DNA of 64,000 nt from CAYUHK01 sp964475165 (lineage in GTDB: Bacteria; Verrucomicrobiota; Kiritimatiellia; JAAZAB01). The translations under genes and the position numbers were made by a program. The stretch is from contig CAYYVN010000008.1 of NCBI GenBank assembly GCA_964475165.1, positions 1 through 64,000 on the forward strand. Direction: 5' to 3'. A model generated the notes under the pieces. The model was not told where the DNA came from and did not search any database. It saw only the letters and a program-made list of their open reading frames with translations. This document shows, in pieces, positions 7,684 through 16,594 of the stretch; positions within the stretch are counted from its first letter, which is position 1, and each line of letters begins with the position of its first letter.

Positions 7684-8658
7684 TTAAGATGTCCTTTGCT
7701 CTTGCAGCCAGGTGCGCAGCAGGTCGGCCTGTGCACTCTGTAAGAGGGCGATCATGGTTGCACGTTTGATCTGCAATCCTCGGCTGTAAACTGGCAGCCA
7801 GCGCCGAAATAAGAGCGTCCCCACGCGCTCGCCATGCTGTTTGAGCATGGCTTCAAAATGCCGCTGCATGAAGTCCAAACGTTCCTGGCGAGTCGGCTCT
7901 TGATAAGCCTGGCCGCTGAAAGCGGCCTGCGTGGCGCGTATGAGCCAGGGATCTTTGAGGGCCGCCCGCCCGATCATGACTCCGGCGCAGCCGCTAGCCG
8001 AGCGCAGCGCCAGTGCTTGGGCGGGTGTGCTGATATCTCCATTGCCGATCACCGGCACCCGGCGCACTCGTGCCACTAACTGACCAATCATATCCCAATT
8101 GGCGGCGCCGGCATATTGTTGCCGCGCGCTGCGGCCATGGATGGTGATGGCCGCCACCCCGGCTTCCTCCAGCGCGGCTGCCAAGGCCGGTGCCGTGTGG
8201 AGATCGTCCCAGCCGGCGCGCAGTTTGACGGTCACCGGCAGGGTCACCGCCGCCACGACCCGGCTGGCCAGGCGGATGGCGGCCGGCGGATCCTTAAGCA
8301 GGCCGGCGCCGGCGCCGCGCCGCGCAATTTTTTTCTGCGGACAGCCCATATTGATATCGATCAAGCTGGCGCCTCGGTCGGCCAGCCAGCGAGCAGCATC
8401 AGCCATGCTGGCGGCGTCTGCGCCATAGAGTTGGCAGCCCAGCGGGCGATCCTCCGCGCTGCTGGCCAGCAGAGCTTGGCGTTTACGGCCGCCGCCCAAG
8501 AGGATGGTGCGAGGCTCGATCATTTCGCTATAGGCCAGGCCCAGTCCGCCCAAGGCCCGCAGGGCCAGGCGGAAGGGGAGGTCGGTATAGCCGGCCATGG
8601 GCGCCAGCAGGACCGGTGAGGCCAGAGCAAGATTCCCGATCAGCAGCCCTTGATGCAT
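7684..8658 (-). CDS. dusB: tRNA-dihydrouridine synthase (DusB type)
   Basis: 324-residue FMN enzyme that reduces uridines in the tRNA D-loop. Visible motifs are LAPMAGYTDLPFRL near the N-terminus (FMN site), the catalytic cysteine in NMGCPQKK, ITIHGRSARQQYAG, and VIGNGDI for phosphate binding. The start at 8658 has no Shine-Dalgarno sequence but a -10 element 6 bases upstream, suggesting a leaderless transcript. It is divergent from the pilM operon. DusB is the best match; another Dus subgroup cannot be fully excluded. Confidence 0.93.
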   Translation of the reverse strand: MHQGLLIGNLALASPVLLAPMAGYTDLPFRLALRALGGLGLAYSEMIEPRTILLGGGRKRQALLASSAEDRPLGCQLYGADAASMADAARWLADRGASLIDINMGCPQKKIARRGAGAGLLKDPPAAIRLASRVVAAVTLPVTVKLRAGWDDLHTAPALAAALEEAGVAAITIHGRSARQQYAGAANWDMIGQLVARVRRVPVIGNGDISTPAQALALRSASGCAGVMIGRAALKDPWLIRATQAAFSGQAYQEPTRQERLDFMQRHFEAMLKQHGERVGTLLFRRWLPVYSRGLQIKRATMIALLQSAQADLLRTWLQEQRTS

Positions 8659-8664
8659 ACCGAG

Positions 8665-8693
8665 AGCTTAGCGCCCGGCCGCCGGCAAGGCAA
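8665..8693 (-). promoter_or_regulatory. Candidate leaderless promoter of dusB
   Basis: Minus strand TTGCCT (8688-8693), 17-base spacer, TAAGCT (8665-8670), followed after 6 bases by the dusB ATG. Confidence 0.4.
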
Positions 8694-8708
8694 ACATCCC
8701 TTTTTTAC

Positions 8709-8736
8709 TTGGCAGCCCTGGTCAGTCTGTTATACT
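8709..8736 (+). promoter_or_regulatory. Candidate promoter of the pilMNO-secretin operon, near-leaderless
   Basis: TTGGCA (8709-8714), 16-base spacer, TATACT (8731-8736): a good sigma70 match. The pilM ATG at 8745 is 8 bases after the -10, and no ribosome binding site lies between them. Confidence 0.55.
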
Positions 8737-8744
8737 ATGACTCC

Positions 8745-9770
8745 ATGGCTGGCTTCTGGCAGAGGATAGCTCGGATTAAAAAGACTCCCCGCGATATTGT
8801 GGGCCTTGAGTATGGGCCGACGATGATCAGAGGGGTGCGTGTTCGCCGCCTCAATGATTCCTTGAGCGTAGTCGCCGCTGAGATCCTGCCGGGCTTGCCG
8901 TCTGAGCATCCTCCCGCGTCCTTGCGTTCGCATCTGCCTGATTCCCTGGCCGCCCGTTATATATCCATTTGTGTTCCCAGCGACCGCGCTGTGGTCAAGC
9001 TCTTGAGCTTGCCAGGCGCCTTGGCGGATGACGCCCAGGCGCAGATCAAGGAACGGATGGGCATCGAGGAGGGCAATTACCGTATCGGCTATCGCATCCT
9101 CAGCGCCGGGCACGGTCGCACTGAGACCAGGCTTTTAACGGCAGCCATTCCGGACGATGAAGCGCTGGCCGTGAGTGCGGCCTTTGCCATCGGCTGGCCG
9201 GTACCGGTGGCCGTGGAGCTGGCTGGGCTAGCGGCCCTGACGGCTTTTGAGCAGGGCCCGGGTCAGGCCTACCGCGAACAGAACATTGGCGTGATTGTAA
9301 TGGAGGAGCGCGCCACTTTCGCGGCTTTTTTCAGTAAAGGCGAATTGGTCTTGATCAGGAAATTCGATTTTGGGCATGGCTACCTGAGCGATGCCATTCA
9401 AACCAGTCTGAACGTGGATCATGCCACGGCCATCAAGATCATCGCCGATGGCTCCTTTGATATCTCCCAGATTGTCAAGGCGGTGGCGGAGCCGTTTATC
9501 AAACAATTGGTCATTTCCAAGCTTTTCATTGAGCGCCGCGAAAATTGTCAACTGGCTAAATTTTTTGTGCCGAGCGGTAAAACGGTTGCGCGTGCTTGGC
9601 TAGATGAGGTGCAAGCGGCGGTGGGGATGGAAGTGGATGCTTGGAATCCCTTGGCAAATATTAGCCTGGCCCCAGCTGCGCTAGCCTCATCGCTGGAGGG
9701 CGAAGAGGTCAGCTTGGCGGCGGCCCTGGGCGCCGCCTTGGGTTCCTTGGAGGCCTTGGCCGAGAGCTGA
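8745..9770 (+). CDS. pilM: PilM-like actin-fold ATPase of a type IV pilus/type II secretion apparatus
   Basis: 341 residues. The N-terminal phosphate-binding strand DIVGLEYGPTMIRGVRV and the second actin-like segment FDFGHGYLSDAIQ (about residues 206-218) fit the PilM/FtsA-like fold. PilM is cytoplasmic and binds the N-terminus of PilN to link inner-membrane components to the pilus machine. The next genes encode PilN- and PilO-like proteins and a secretin, which supports the assignment. The start was set at 8745, 8 bases after a -10 element; the frame is open further upstream but that would overlap dusB. Confidence 0.85.
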   Translation: MAGFWQRIARIKKTPRDIVGLEYGPTMIRGVRVRRLNDSLSVVAAEILPGLPSEHPPASLRSHLPDSLAARYISICVPSDRAVVKLLSLPGALADDAQAQIKERMGIEEGNYRIGYRILSAGHGRTETRLLTAAIPDDEALAVSAAFAIGWPVPVAVELAGLAALTAFEQGPGQAYREQNIGVIVMEERATFAAFFSKGELVLIRKFDFGHGYLSDAIQTSLNVDHATAIKIIADGSFDISQIVKAVAEPFIKQLVISKLFIERRENCQLAKFFVPSGKTVARAWLDEVQAAVGMEVDAWNPLANISLAPAALASSLEGEEVSLAAALGAALGSLEALAES

Positions 9771-9790
9771 AGCAGGGCTATGAAAGTGCT

Positions 9791-10486
9791 ATGAGTCTGC
9801 AAATAAATTTGATGTTTGAGTCAGAGAAGCGCAGCGGCAGCTTGGTCAGCCTGAAGTTCAGTTTGCGCTTTTTGGCTTTTGTGGTGCCGCTGGCTCTGGC
9901 CTTGGCTCTGGGCGCTTTGTTGATGAGCGCGCGCGCGGCTCGCGAGCACCTGCGCCAGGTGGAGTTGGAACAAAGCAGTTTGGCGCCTACGCATCAAACC
10001 ATTCTGAAACTGCGCCAGACCGTTGATGAATACCGGGGTCTGGCCGCCGTCTTGGATGGCTGGCATACATCGCGTGGCGATTGGTATACCCTCCTGGGCG
10101 AGCTGCAGCAGGTTATCCCGGCCTCGATTCAATTGTTGCGCCTCAGCCTTAACGAAAAAATTATAGCGCAGGATAATTATCATACCCGCAGCGGCAGTCT
10201 GCTTTTACAGGGGCGCGTGACCGCCGAGTGTGCCGAGCGGGATGTGCGCTTGCTGGAAACAGCTCTGCAGCAACAGCTGCCCGCGGTGGCTGTGAAGCGT
10301 TTTGCGGCTGATGATGCCGTTGATAAAAACATGCGCATCTTTGAGATGGAAGCCAGCTTGGCCACCCGCGCCATCAGCCGGGCGCAATCCTCCGCCAAGC
10401 AGTCGACCAGCGCCCGGCGCGCGCCGACACCGGCAACTGTTCCATCCCTGGATGATGACTTCTTTGCCCAAGAACAGGTGAAATAA
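9791..10486 (+). CDS. pilN: PilN-like inner-membrane assembly protein
   Basis: 231 residues. It has a short cytoplasmic N-terminus starting MSLQINLMFE (in PilN this segment docks into PilM), one membrane helix at about 28-48 and a coiled-coil stretch. A ferredoxin-like periplasmic domain follows (about 75-190; WYTLLGELQQVIPASIQLL is typical of the family). The C-terminal 40 residues are Ala/Ser/Pro-rich. It lies between pilM and pilO in an evident operon. Sequence identity in this family is low, so topology and context carry most of the weight. Confidence 0.8.
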   Translation: MSLQINLMFESEKRSGSLVSLKFSLRFLAFVVPLALALALGALLMSARAAREHLRQVELEQSSLAPTHQTILKLRQTVDEYRGLAAVLDGWHTSRGDWYTLLGELQQVIPASIQLLRLSLNEKIIAQDNYHTRSGSLLLQGRVTAECAERDVRLLETALQQQLPAVAVKRFAADDAVDKNMRIFEMEASLATRAISRAQSSAKQSTSARRAPTPATVPSLDDDFFAQEQVK

Positions 10487-10490
10487 GCCC

Positions 10491-11087
10491 ATGCCTAAAC
10501 CAAGTCAACGCATGCAATATTTTATATTGGGCGCCATTGTGGCCGGTGGCCTGTTATATCTGGCTATTACTTTTTTTGTTATGCCGCGGCTGGCTGAACG
10601 CCGCGATAACCTTAACCAACTGGCGGCCCTGCAAACTAAGTTGGATAAAGCGCGCAGCTTGATTCGGACTCGCTCGTTATTGGAGCAACAGCAACATGAG
10701 GCGCAAGAGCGTATCTTTGAGCTGGCTGATCATATTCCCTTGCCGGTGCTGGGTAACTATCTGTTGGGCATGGAGGAGCAAATCAATCAGGCCGCCCACG
10801 GCCTGGATGTGCGCATTCTGCAGGTGGCCAATCAGGATATTCAGGAATTGGAGGGTGGGCGTTGCCAGGTCTATCGGGTGCGGGTTAGCGCGCAAGCCGG
10901 CTTTAATCCGCTCCTGGAATTATTGCGCAATCTACAGACCCAGAACCCGATGTGTTCGGTTATGGAATTGAATATCACGCCCAATGCCAATGATTGCGAG
11001 CGGCATGATGTTGTTTTTAACGCGGCCTGGTTGATCTGGGTCGATCCCGCTGAGCGGGTGGCGTGGCTGGCAAACCACCAACCATGA
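10491..11087 (+). CDS. pilO: PilO-like inner-membrane assembly protein
   Basis: 198 residues with one N-terminal membrane helix (about 10-30), then a coiled coil (about 31-70) and a compact periplasmic domain. This is the layout of PilO, which heterodimerises with PilN and sets the spacing between inner-membrane and outer-membrane parts of the pilus machine. It begins 4 bases after pilN stops; AGGTGA inside the end of pilN serves as ribosome binding site. Assigned mainly by topology and position. Confidence 0.78.
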   Translation: MPKPSQRMQYFILGAIVAGGLLYLAITFFVMPRLAERRDNLNQLAALQTKLDKARSLIRTRSLLEQQQHEAQERIFELADHIPLPVLGNYLLGMEEQINQAAHGLDVRILQVANQDIQELEGGRCQVYRVRVSAQAGFNPLLELLRNLQTQNPMCSVMELNITPNANDCERHDVVFNAAWLIWVDPAERVAWLANHQP

Positions 11088-11145
11088 AGGATGCAGCGAG
11101 CTACCGGGAGCCAAAGGGTGAGTTTATCTGGAGATGAGGCAGGTC

Positions 11146-11598
11146 ATGCTTAAGCTAGGTAAAATGATGTTATTGCTGCTCTGGGGCGCGTGCCTGTTTG
11201 CCGCTGAGCCGCTGCTCACGAATGCTGAGCCCCAGACGCCTCCCGGGCCAGCGGCCGCTCCAGATCTATCCGCCTCGGAGGCAGAGCTCAGCGCTGCCTC
11301 CGAGGCCCAGCAGTCAACTGAGCCCCGGGTGCTGCGCGATCCCTTCTGCGCGCCAGGCTATGTGCCGCGAGGCATGGCGGCTGATCTAACCAGTATGCCG
11401 GCTGGCACGGCGCAGGATTGGCCTCAGTTTCAGATCGGGGGCATTATCAAGTGCGGATCAAAATACCTGGCGACAATCAATGGAGTGTTGGTGGAGGCCG
11501 GAGATAAATTACCCGTACTGGTGGACGGGCGCTGGGTGGTTTTTATAGTGCGCGCGGTGGATATGCATCGGGTGCGCATCGAACCGCTGAACCAATAG
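11146..11598 (+). CDS. PilP-like periplasmic/lipid-associated pilus protein
   Basis: 150 residues: an N-terminal hydrophobic signal (MLKLGKMMLLLLWGACLFAA), a low-complexity Ala/Glu/Pro linker (about 21-65), then RDPFCAPGY and a small beta domain FQIGGIIKCGSKYLATINGV. In PilP, an RDPF-like motif and a C-terminal beta-sandwich contact PilO and the secretin. Position after pilO and before the secretin fits. I favour the ATG at 11146, with GAGG 6 bases upstream, over 11134, whose GGAG abuts the codon. The signal lacks a clear lipobox, so it may be cleaved or a membrane anchor. Confidence 0.7.
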   Translation: MLKLGKMMLLLLWGACLFAAEPLLTNAEPQTPPGPAAAPDLSASEAELSAASEAQQSTEPRVLRDPFCAPGYVPRGMAADLTSMPAGTAQDWPQFQIGGIIKCGSKYLATINGVLVEAGDKLPVLVDGRWVVFIVRAVDMHRVRIEPLNQ

Positions 11599-11723
11599 TC
11601 AGCGGCCTGGCCCAGGCTGATATTTTACCTTGCTCAAATCCAAGGAAATGGCTAAAGTGCTCGGCATCACAGGTAAGGCCAGGCTGCTGCGCCGCGAGCG
11701 CCGGGCCACGGAAAGGGGATCTG

Positions 11724-12407
11724 ATGAATACCAAGCTTAAAATGATCTCTTGGGTGCTGCCCGCTTTACTGCTGGCCGCAGCCTTGGGCTTGATGATCGG
11801 TTGCGAAGGCAGCAGCACGGAAGATGATGCCAGCGGTGTGGACAAGTATTTCGAGACGGAAAGCTATGCTTCAGACCCCCGTTATCCCTTGGCGGCGCAG
11901 GAGATGGATATTAAACCTCCAAACGTCCAGATTTCCTTTATCAAGCAGGAAGTGGCTTTTACGGTCTCGGGCGGCAATGGCATTTATCATTGGCATGTGG
12001 GCAACAGCGCCAAGGGCGCAATCAATGCGCAGGGGGACAACCAGGCGCTCTATGTCGTTACACAGCTGGCCGAAAATTCCGTCACCGTCGAGGATACGGC
12101 TGGCCATTACGCGGTGGCTTATCTGACCCCCAGCACGTCCACCGGCGCTGTGCCGCTGGTTGTGTCGCCCCCTTCGGTCACGCTTGCCACCGGCCAGTTG
12201 CAGGCCTCCTTTGCGGCCCAGGGTGGCCATGCGCCCTATGTCTGGGTTTCCGGTAATATTAAATTAGGCTCGGTGACCTATGCTGCCCAGACGAGCCATA
12301 TCGCCGCCTATACGGCTGTAGCGGGAGTCTATGGTCAAAATGTGGTGACCGTGACGGACGCTGATGGTCGCAGAGCTTCCGCCACTATCATCACGCAGCA
12401 GCAATGA
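11724..12407 (+). CDS. Lipoprotein with two Ig-like repeats, encoded within the secretin operon
   Basis: 227 residues. The signal peptide ends in MIGC, a plausible lipobox (Cys at about 27), so the mature protein is probably lipid-anchored. Two tandem beta-rich repeats follow (about 70-140 and 150-227). Each has a GG-(N/H)-(G/A)-x-Y-x-W core and ends in a VTV-x-D segment, like bacterial Ig-like or cadherin-like folds. No family is recognised. AAAGGGG precedes the ATG. A lipoprotein next to a secretin may act as a pilotin or as an accessory surface protein; that is inference from position only. Confidence 0.7.
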   Translation: MNTKLKMISWVLPALLLAAALGLMIGCEGSSTEDDASGVDKYFETESYASDPRYPLAAQEMDIKPPNVQISFIKQEVAFTVSGGNGIYHWHVGNSAKGAINAQGDNQALYVVTQLAENSVTVEDTAGHYAVAYLTPSTSTGAVPLVVSPPSVTLATGQLQASFAAQGGHAPYVWVSGNIKLGSVTYAAQTSHIAAYTAVAGVYGQNVVTVTDADGRRASATIITQQQ

Positions 12408-12432
12408 CATCAACAATGGGAAGGCAGAGCTC

Positions 12433-14634
12433 ATGAGACAAGTGCTTGGGATAGCAGGATTGTGCATTTGGCTGGCGCTGCTCTCGTTGGTGGGCCGCGC
12501 TCAAACCCTGGAAGCCCCGCTGCCGACGAGCGCGCCAGAGGCCCAGCCGCTCCCAGCAGCGGTCGTGGCCGATACAGTTGAAATAGAGGCTGTTGACCAG
12601 CCCAGCTCACTAGCCGAAACCCTGCCGGCCACGGATACTTCCCCAGCCGAAGCGCTTGCAGTCGAAGCGCCCGCAGCGGAAACATTCCCAGACGAAACGC
12701 CTGCAGCGGAAGCAGCCACAGATACATCGGAGCCTCCCGCTCTCGCGGCCGATCAGGCCGAACTGCTGCCGGCGGCGGAGCCCGGCGCCGAGGCGGATGA
12801 TTCGGAGGCCATAGATATTATGCTGGCTGCCGACGAGCTGACCGCCCTGGCGGACGCAGCCGCGGCTAACGGTAATGCGAGTTTAATTTCAGTATCATTG
12901 GATGCGGTGCCAGTGATGGATGTGGCCAATATGTTCTCCAAAATCTCCGGGGCCAATATCATTGTGGCCGGGGGCATTCCCGAGGCGGAGGTTACGGCCA
13001 ACCTGAAAAATGTGGAATGGAAAACAGCTTTGAACTTGGTGCTGGGATCCGTCAATCTATCGGTGATCGAGGATCCCTCCGGCATTCTGATGGTGGTCAC
13101 TTCGGAGATGTATCGCGAGAAATTGCAGCAGATCGAAAACACCAAACCGCTGATCACCCGCAGTTTTCCGGTGCAGTATTTGAATGCCTCGGATTTTATC
13201 GAGCAGGTCAAACTTTTGAAGATCCTCTCGCCCCGCGGCACGATCATCGGCAGCCAGAGCAGAGAACAGGAACGGTTCAGCCTCAAATCCTCTTCCTTGG
13301 CCACGGAAATCATTCAAAATCCCAGTATTACCACGGAAATCATCGTCACCGATATCAAGGAGTATGTGGATAAAGTGGAAAGGCTCTTGCGCAGTCTGGA
13401 TAAACGGGAGCCCCAGGTATTCATAGAGGCGCGCATCGTGGATGTGGTCTCAGGGGATAGCAAGAAACTGGGGTTCGATTGGGAAATGCTGGATCATTTC
13501 GGCGCCTCCCTGCAGTTGCAGGATCTGCAATGGTCTTTCAGTGATGACCATCAACTGGTCAATGCCGCTGAGCAGAAAGATTCCCGTTTCGATAAACGCA
13601 GCAATCTGGATATCGTTAACCAGCGCTATGATGTGTTTGGCAAACAATATGAAGAAACCACCACCACCTATGAGGAGCAACCGCCCGGCTCGGGGAATTG
13701 GGTGGCGAATATTGTGCTGACGCCCACGCGCACCATCACCGATAGCATCAATCGCGGTCGCGACGTGACCTCCGATAAAACCGATACCCGCACCGATACC
13801 ACCCGGGAAACCAAGATGGGCACCGCCATTCTTAATGTTTCCGATGCCTCGCTGTTTTTGAGCGCTTTGCAACGCGCCCAGAACACAGAGATGATCTCGC
13901 ATCCCTTGATCGTGGTGGGCAACAAAGTCGAAGCCAAAATTCATGTTGGGGAAAGATATCCCACCATTTCTTCCACCAAACAGTCCGCCAATCCGGAGCA
14001 TGGCCAAACGGAATCCTATACCGAGCAGGTGGAATGGAATGATCTGGGCTTGACCCTGTGGGTGATTCCGGAGATCGATTTGAAGATGAATGCTGTGCGG
14101 CTCACGGTCAATCCTTCCATGAGCACTTGGATCAAGGATATCACGACGCCGGCCGGCTCGGTCTATCCGGTCATCAGCACGCGCCAGGTTTCCACCCGGG
14201 CCAATGTGCCCAGCAAGCATACCGTGGTCATTGGGGGCTTGATCGATAACCAGAAGGGTAAAAGGGAAAAACGCGTGCCGATTCTCAGCGATATCCCCTT
14301 GCTGGGGTTATTGTTCAAACATACGGAGGATACGCTCACGCGTCATAACCTGTTGATCTTGCTGACGCCTACCATCCTCGATGAACGCGCGCCGCTGACC
14401 GGCCTGGAAAACATTGCCCAGCAGGCAGTTGATCGTTTGGAAAAAATACCGCTGGCGCCCGGCAGTCTGGCCGCGCCGATCCCTCAGCCTGAGCAAGGTC
14501 CTCAGCCGGTTGCTGGCGGGCCAACTTCTTCGGCCAGCGTGGTGGAGCCGCCGGCGCCTGCAGCGGCAGAGGAGCCCTCCGCTGCCGTCGCCGAGCCCCT
14601 GGTGAGCGGAACAGCGGAGGAGATTCAGCCTTAG
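12433..14634 (+). CDS. Secretin (PilQ/GspD family) forming the outer-membrane channel
   Basis: 733 residues. After the signal peptide (about 1-22) comes a low-complexity Ala/Glu/Pro/Thr segment to about residue 130. An N-domain follows (ISVSLDAVPVMDVANMFSK, about 155-230), then NolW-like modules (FPVQYLNASDFIEQV). The secretin core (about 330-660) carries VFIEARIVDVVSGDSKKLGF and VVIGGLIDNQKGKREKRVPI, and the end of the core, LLILLTPTIL, is characteristic. The C-terminal tail is again Pro/Ala-rich. The start at 12433 has GGAAGG upstream. With PilM, PilN, PilO and PilP-like partners it most resembles PilQ, but pilins and the PilB/PilT ATPases are not in this window, so a type II secretion role remains possible. 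Confidence 0.9.
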   Translation: MRQVLGIAGLCIWLALLSLVGRAQTLEAPLPTSAPEAQPLPAAVVADTVEIEAVDQPSSLAETLPATDTSPAEALAVEAPAAETFPDETPAAEAATDTSEPPALAADQAELLPAAEPGAEADDSEAIDIMLAADELTALADAAAANGNASLISVSLDAVPVMDVANMFSKISGANIIVAGGIPEAEVTANLKNVEWKTALNLVLGSVNLSVIEDPSGILMVVTSEMYREKLQQIENTKPLITRSFPVQYLNASDFIEQVKLLKILSPRGTIIGSQSREQERFSLKSSSLATEIIQNPSITTEIIVTDIKEYVDKVERLLRSLDKREPQVFIEARIVDVVSGDSKKLGFDWEMLDHFGASLQLQDLQWSFSDDHQLVNAAEQKDSRFDKRSNLDIVNQRYDVFGKQYEETTTTYEEQPPGSGNWVANIVLTPTRTITDSINRGRDVTSDKTDTRTDTTRETKMGTAILNVSDASLFLSALQRAQNTEMISHPLIVVGNKVEAKIHVGERYPTISSTKQSANPEHGQTESYTEQVEWNDLGLTLWVIPEIDLKMNAVRLTVNPSMSTWIKDITTPAGSVYPVISTRQVSTRANVPSKHTVVIGGLIDNQKGKREKRVPILSDIPLLGLLFKHTEDTLTRHNLLILLTPTILDERAPLTGLENIAQQAVDRLEKIPLAPGSLAAPIPQPEQGPQPVAGGPTSSASVVEPPAPAAAEEPSAAVAEPLVSGTAEEIQP

Positions 14635-14770
14635 GCCTGGATTGCCCTTCAGCCAGGGTCGGGAGATGGGCCGGCGGGTGGGGGAGGCGCGCTGGGTGTC
14701 GCAGCGTCCTTGAGTCTTAGTCTGGTATCCAAAGGATATCCGCGGAGCCGCGCTCCTGAAATACTAGGTG

Positions 14771-16486
14771 ATGAATTTGCTGCCCAAAAGCACCTGGCGT
14801 TATGCTCTTCTGATAGTGGTTCTGTGCGCAATCGTTGCTATTGCGGCCCACTTCATTATCTCTCACTTTGGCGAACAACTTGCGCAGACCGCCTACGCTA
14901 ATTTGGTGACAGAATTAAGCCTGGCTATTTGGGCCCTGACCATGGGTTGCCTTTTTCTGGCCGGCGCTCTGGGGTTGTGGGTGATCCGCTCCACCACCGA
15001 AAGCGAAGGCCGTCGCCGCATCGGTCGCTTTGTGGATCAGATGGATTATTTAAGCGATGGCCTGGTGGCCCTGGACCGTGCCGGCCGCATCATAGGATCC
15101 AATCCGGCGGCGCGTCATATGGCGCCGTGTGTGCTGCCGCTTAAAACGGATCTATCTTTAGCGGAAACTTTTACCTGCTTAACCACCGCTGACATGCAAA
15201 CGCTGCTGGATGTGAGCCGGTGCAGCGAGCTGGAACGGGATTGTGTTTATTCCTACGGGTTGCGCGCCTTGCGTTTTCGATCGCAGCCCTCGGAAGGGGT
15301 GGTCTTGGTGTTGATCAGCGATGTCACCGATATCCGCTCGCAGGATATTCGGCGCCGGCAAATCGCGCAGCTCCAACTCGTGGGCCGTATTGCCGCTGGC
15401 ATGGCTCACGATGTCAACAATATCCTCTGCTCCATTGCTGCCCATGCGGCCTTGCTCGCCCGCGGCGGGCATGATCCGGAAACCATGCGCCGCTCTGTAG
15501 AGATCATCAACGAAGAAACCCAAAAAGGTTCGCAGTTATCCCAGCAACTGCTGGCCTTGAGCCGCACGGGCCATATCGGGAGTCCCAGCATGCAGCTGCC
15601 GCAGGATGTGGAAGGCGCGGCGGCCTTGTTACGCATTGTGCTGGCGCCGGCCTGGGTGGTGCAGACGCTGACCGTCGGCCAGTTTTCAACAGCGCCCTTG
15701 AGCTCGGCCCAGATTGAGCAGGTGATCCTGAATCTGGGCTTGCTGATCGCCGATGCGCACCCGCAGCCGGGCACACTGACCATCACGCTTAAGGAGCGGG
15801 GTAGCGATTATCTGTTGGATGTGGGCAACCAATTCATGGCGGTGATTATGGTGAGCCTGGCCGATGATCTTGATAAACAAAATCTGCTCGCCAGCGCCAT
15901 TGATGATGACGGCTCCGGGGCCGCCGAGCATGCTGGCGTTATTTTATCGGTGGTGAAATCTATTCTGGAACAGGCTCAGGCGCGCCTGGATCGTTTGCTG
16001 GTGCCGGGTGGCGGCATCATTTATCGGGTCTGCTTGCCGCATATGGCGCTGATCGAAAAGCGTCCCGCGGCCGCACCGGTTGCGGATGAGCGGAAGACCG
16101 CGAGGGCAATGACCGGCTGGCGTATTCTCTTGGGCGGGCACTGCCACACCTTGGCTGCTCTGCAGCGCTATCTGCAACCCCTGGGCGTAGAAATCATGGA
16201 GCGTAAAACGATTTTTACTTTGCTGGCGGATGTGGAAGCTTTACAGTCCTTGGATGTTATTGTGGCGGATAAGCGCCTGCTGGGCGTCGAAGCCGATGGT
16301 CTGATCAAGGCCTTGCGTAAGCTCTACCCGAGCGTGGGCTTAATGGTGATCTGTGATGATCCGCGCCAGGAATCATCGTCTACCACGGCCGGCGTGGTAT
16401 TCATCGCCTATGAAGCCGAGCGCCAACAGATATTGCAGGCCCTGAGCAAGGCGCGCGCTTTAGCCCGTGCCACAGCAGCGTCCTGA
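14771..16486 (+). CDS. Membrane hybrid histidine kinase with degenerate ATPase and receiver domains
   Basis: 571 residues: two membrane helices (about 13-35 and 52-76), then a PAS-like region (MDYLSDGLVALDRAGRII, about 92-180). An H-box follows, RIAAGMAHDVNNILCSI, with His213, of the NtrB-like HisKA type. The ATPase region (about 310-425) is poor: the N-box QVILNLGLLIADA lacks the second conserved Asn and no DxGxG G1 box is seen. The C-terminal receiver-like domain (about 455-568) keeps Asp500 (DVIVAD) but lacks the usual conserved Lys. It follows the secretin gene on the same strand. It could be a pseudokinase or phosphotransfer scaffold. No strong ribosome binding site is present. Confidence 0.8.
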   Translation: MNLLPKSTWRYALLIVVLCAIVAIAAHFIISHFGEQLAQTAYANLVTELSLAIWALTMGCLFLAGALGLWVIRSTTESEGRRRIGRFVDQMDYLSDGLVALDRAGRIIGSNPAARHMAPCVLPLKTDLSLAETFTCLTTADMQTLLDVSRCSELERDCVYSYGLRALRFRSQPSEGVVLVLISDVTDIRSQDIRRRQIAQLQLVGRIAAGMAHDVNNILCSIAAHAALLARGGHDPETMRRSVEIINEETQKGSQLSQQLLALSRTGHIGSPSMQLPQDVEGAAALLRIVLAPAWVVQTLTVGQFSTAPLSSAQIEQVILNLGLLIADAHPQPGTLTITLKERGSDYLLDVGNQFMAVIMVSLADDLDKQNLLASAIDDDGSGAAEHAGVILSVVKSILEQAQARLDRLLVPGGGIIYRVCLPHMALIEKRPAAAPVADERKTARAMTGWRILLGGHCHTLAALQRYLQPLGVEIMERKTIFTLLADVEALQSLDVIVADKRLLGVEADGLIKALRKLYPSVGLMVICDDPRQESSSTTAGVVFIAYEAERQQILQALSKARALARATAAS

Positions 16487-16594
16487 GCTGCTCTAAACAC
16501 GCCCCAGCATTTTGATGGAGCTCGGCCTGCTATCCCCTTAAAAAACTTGCAACCCGCCGCTCTTCCTTGTAAGTCTTAGATAGAGCAACCTTCC

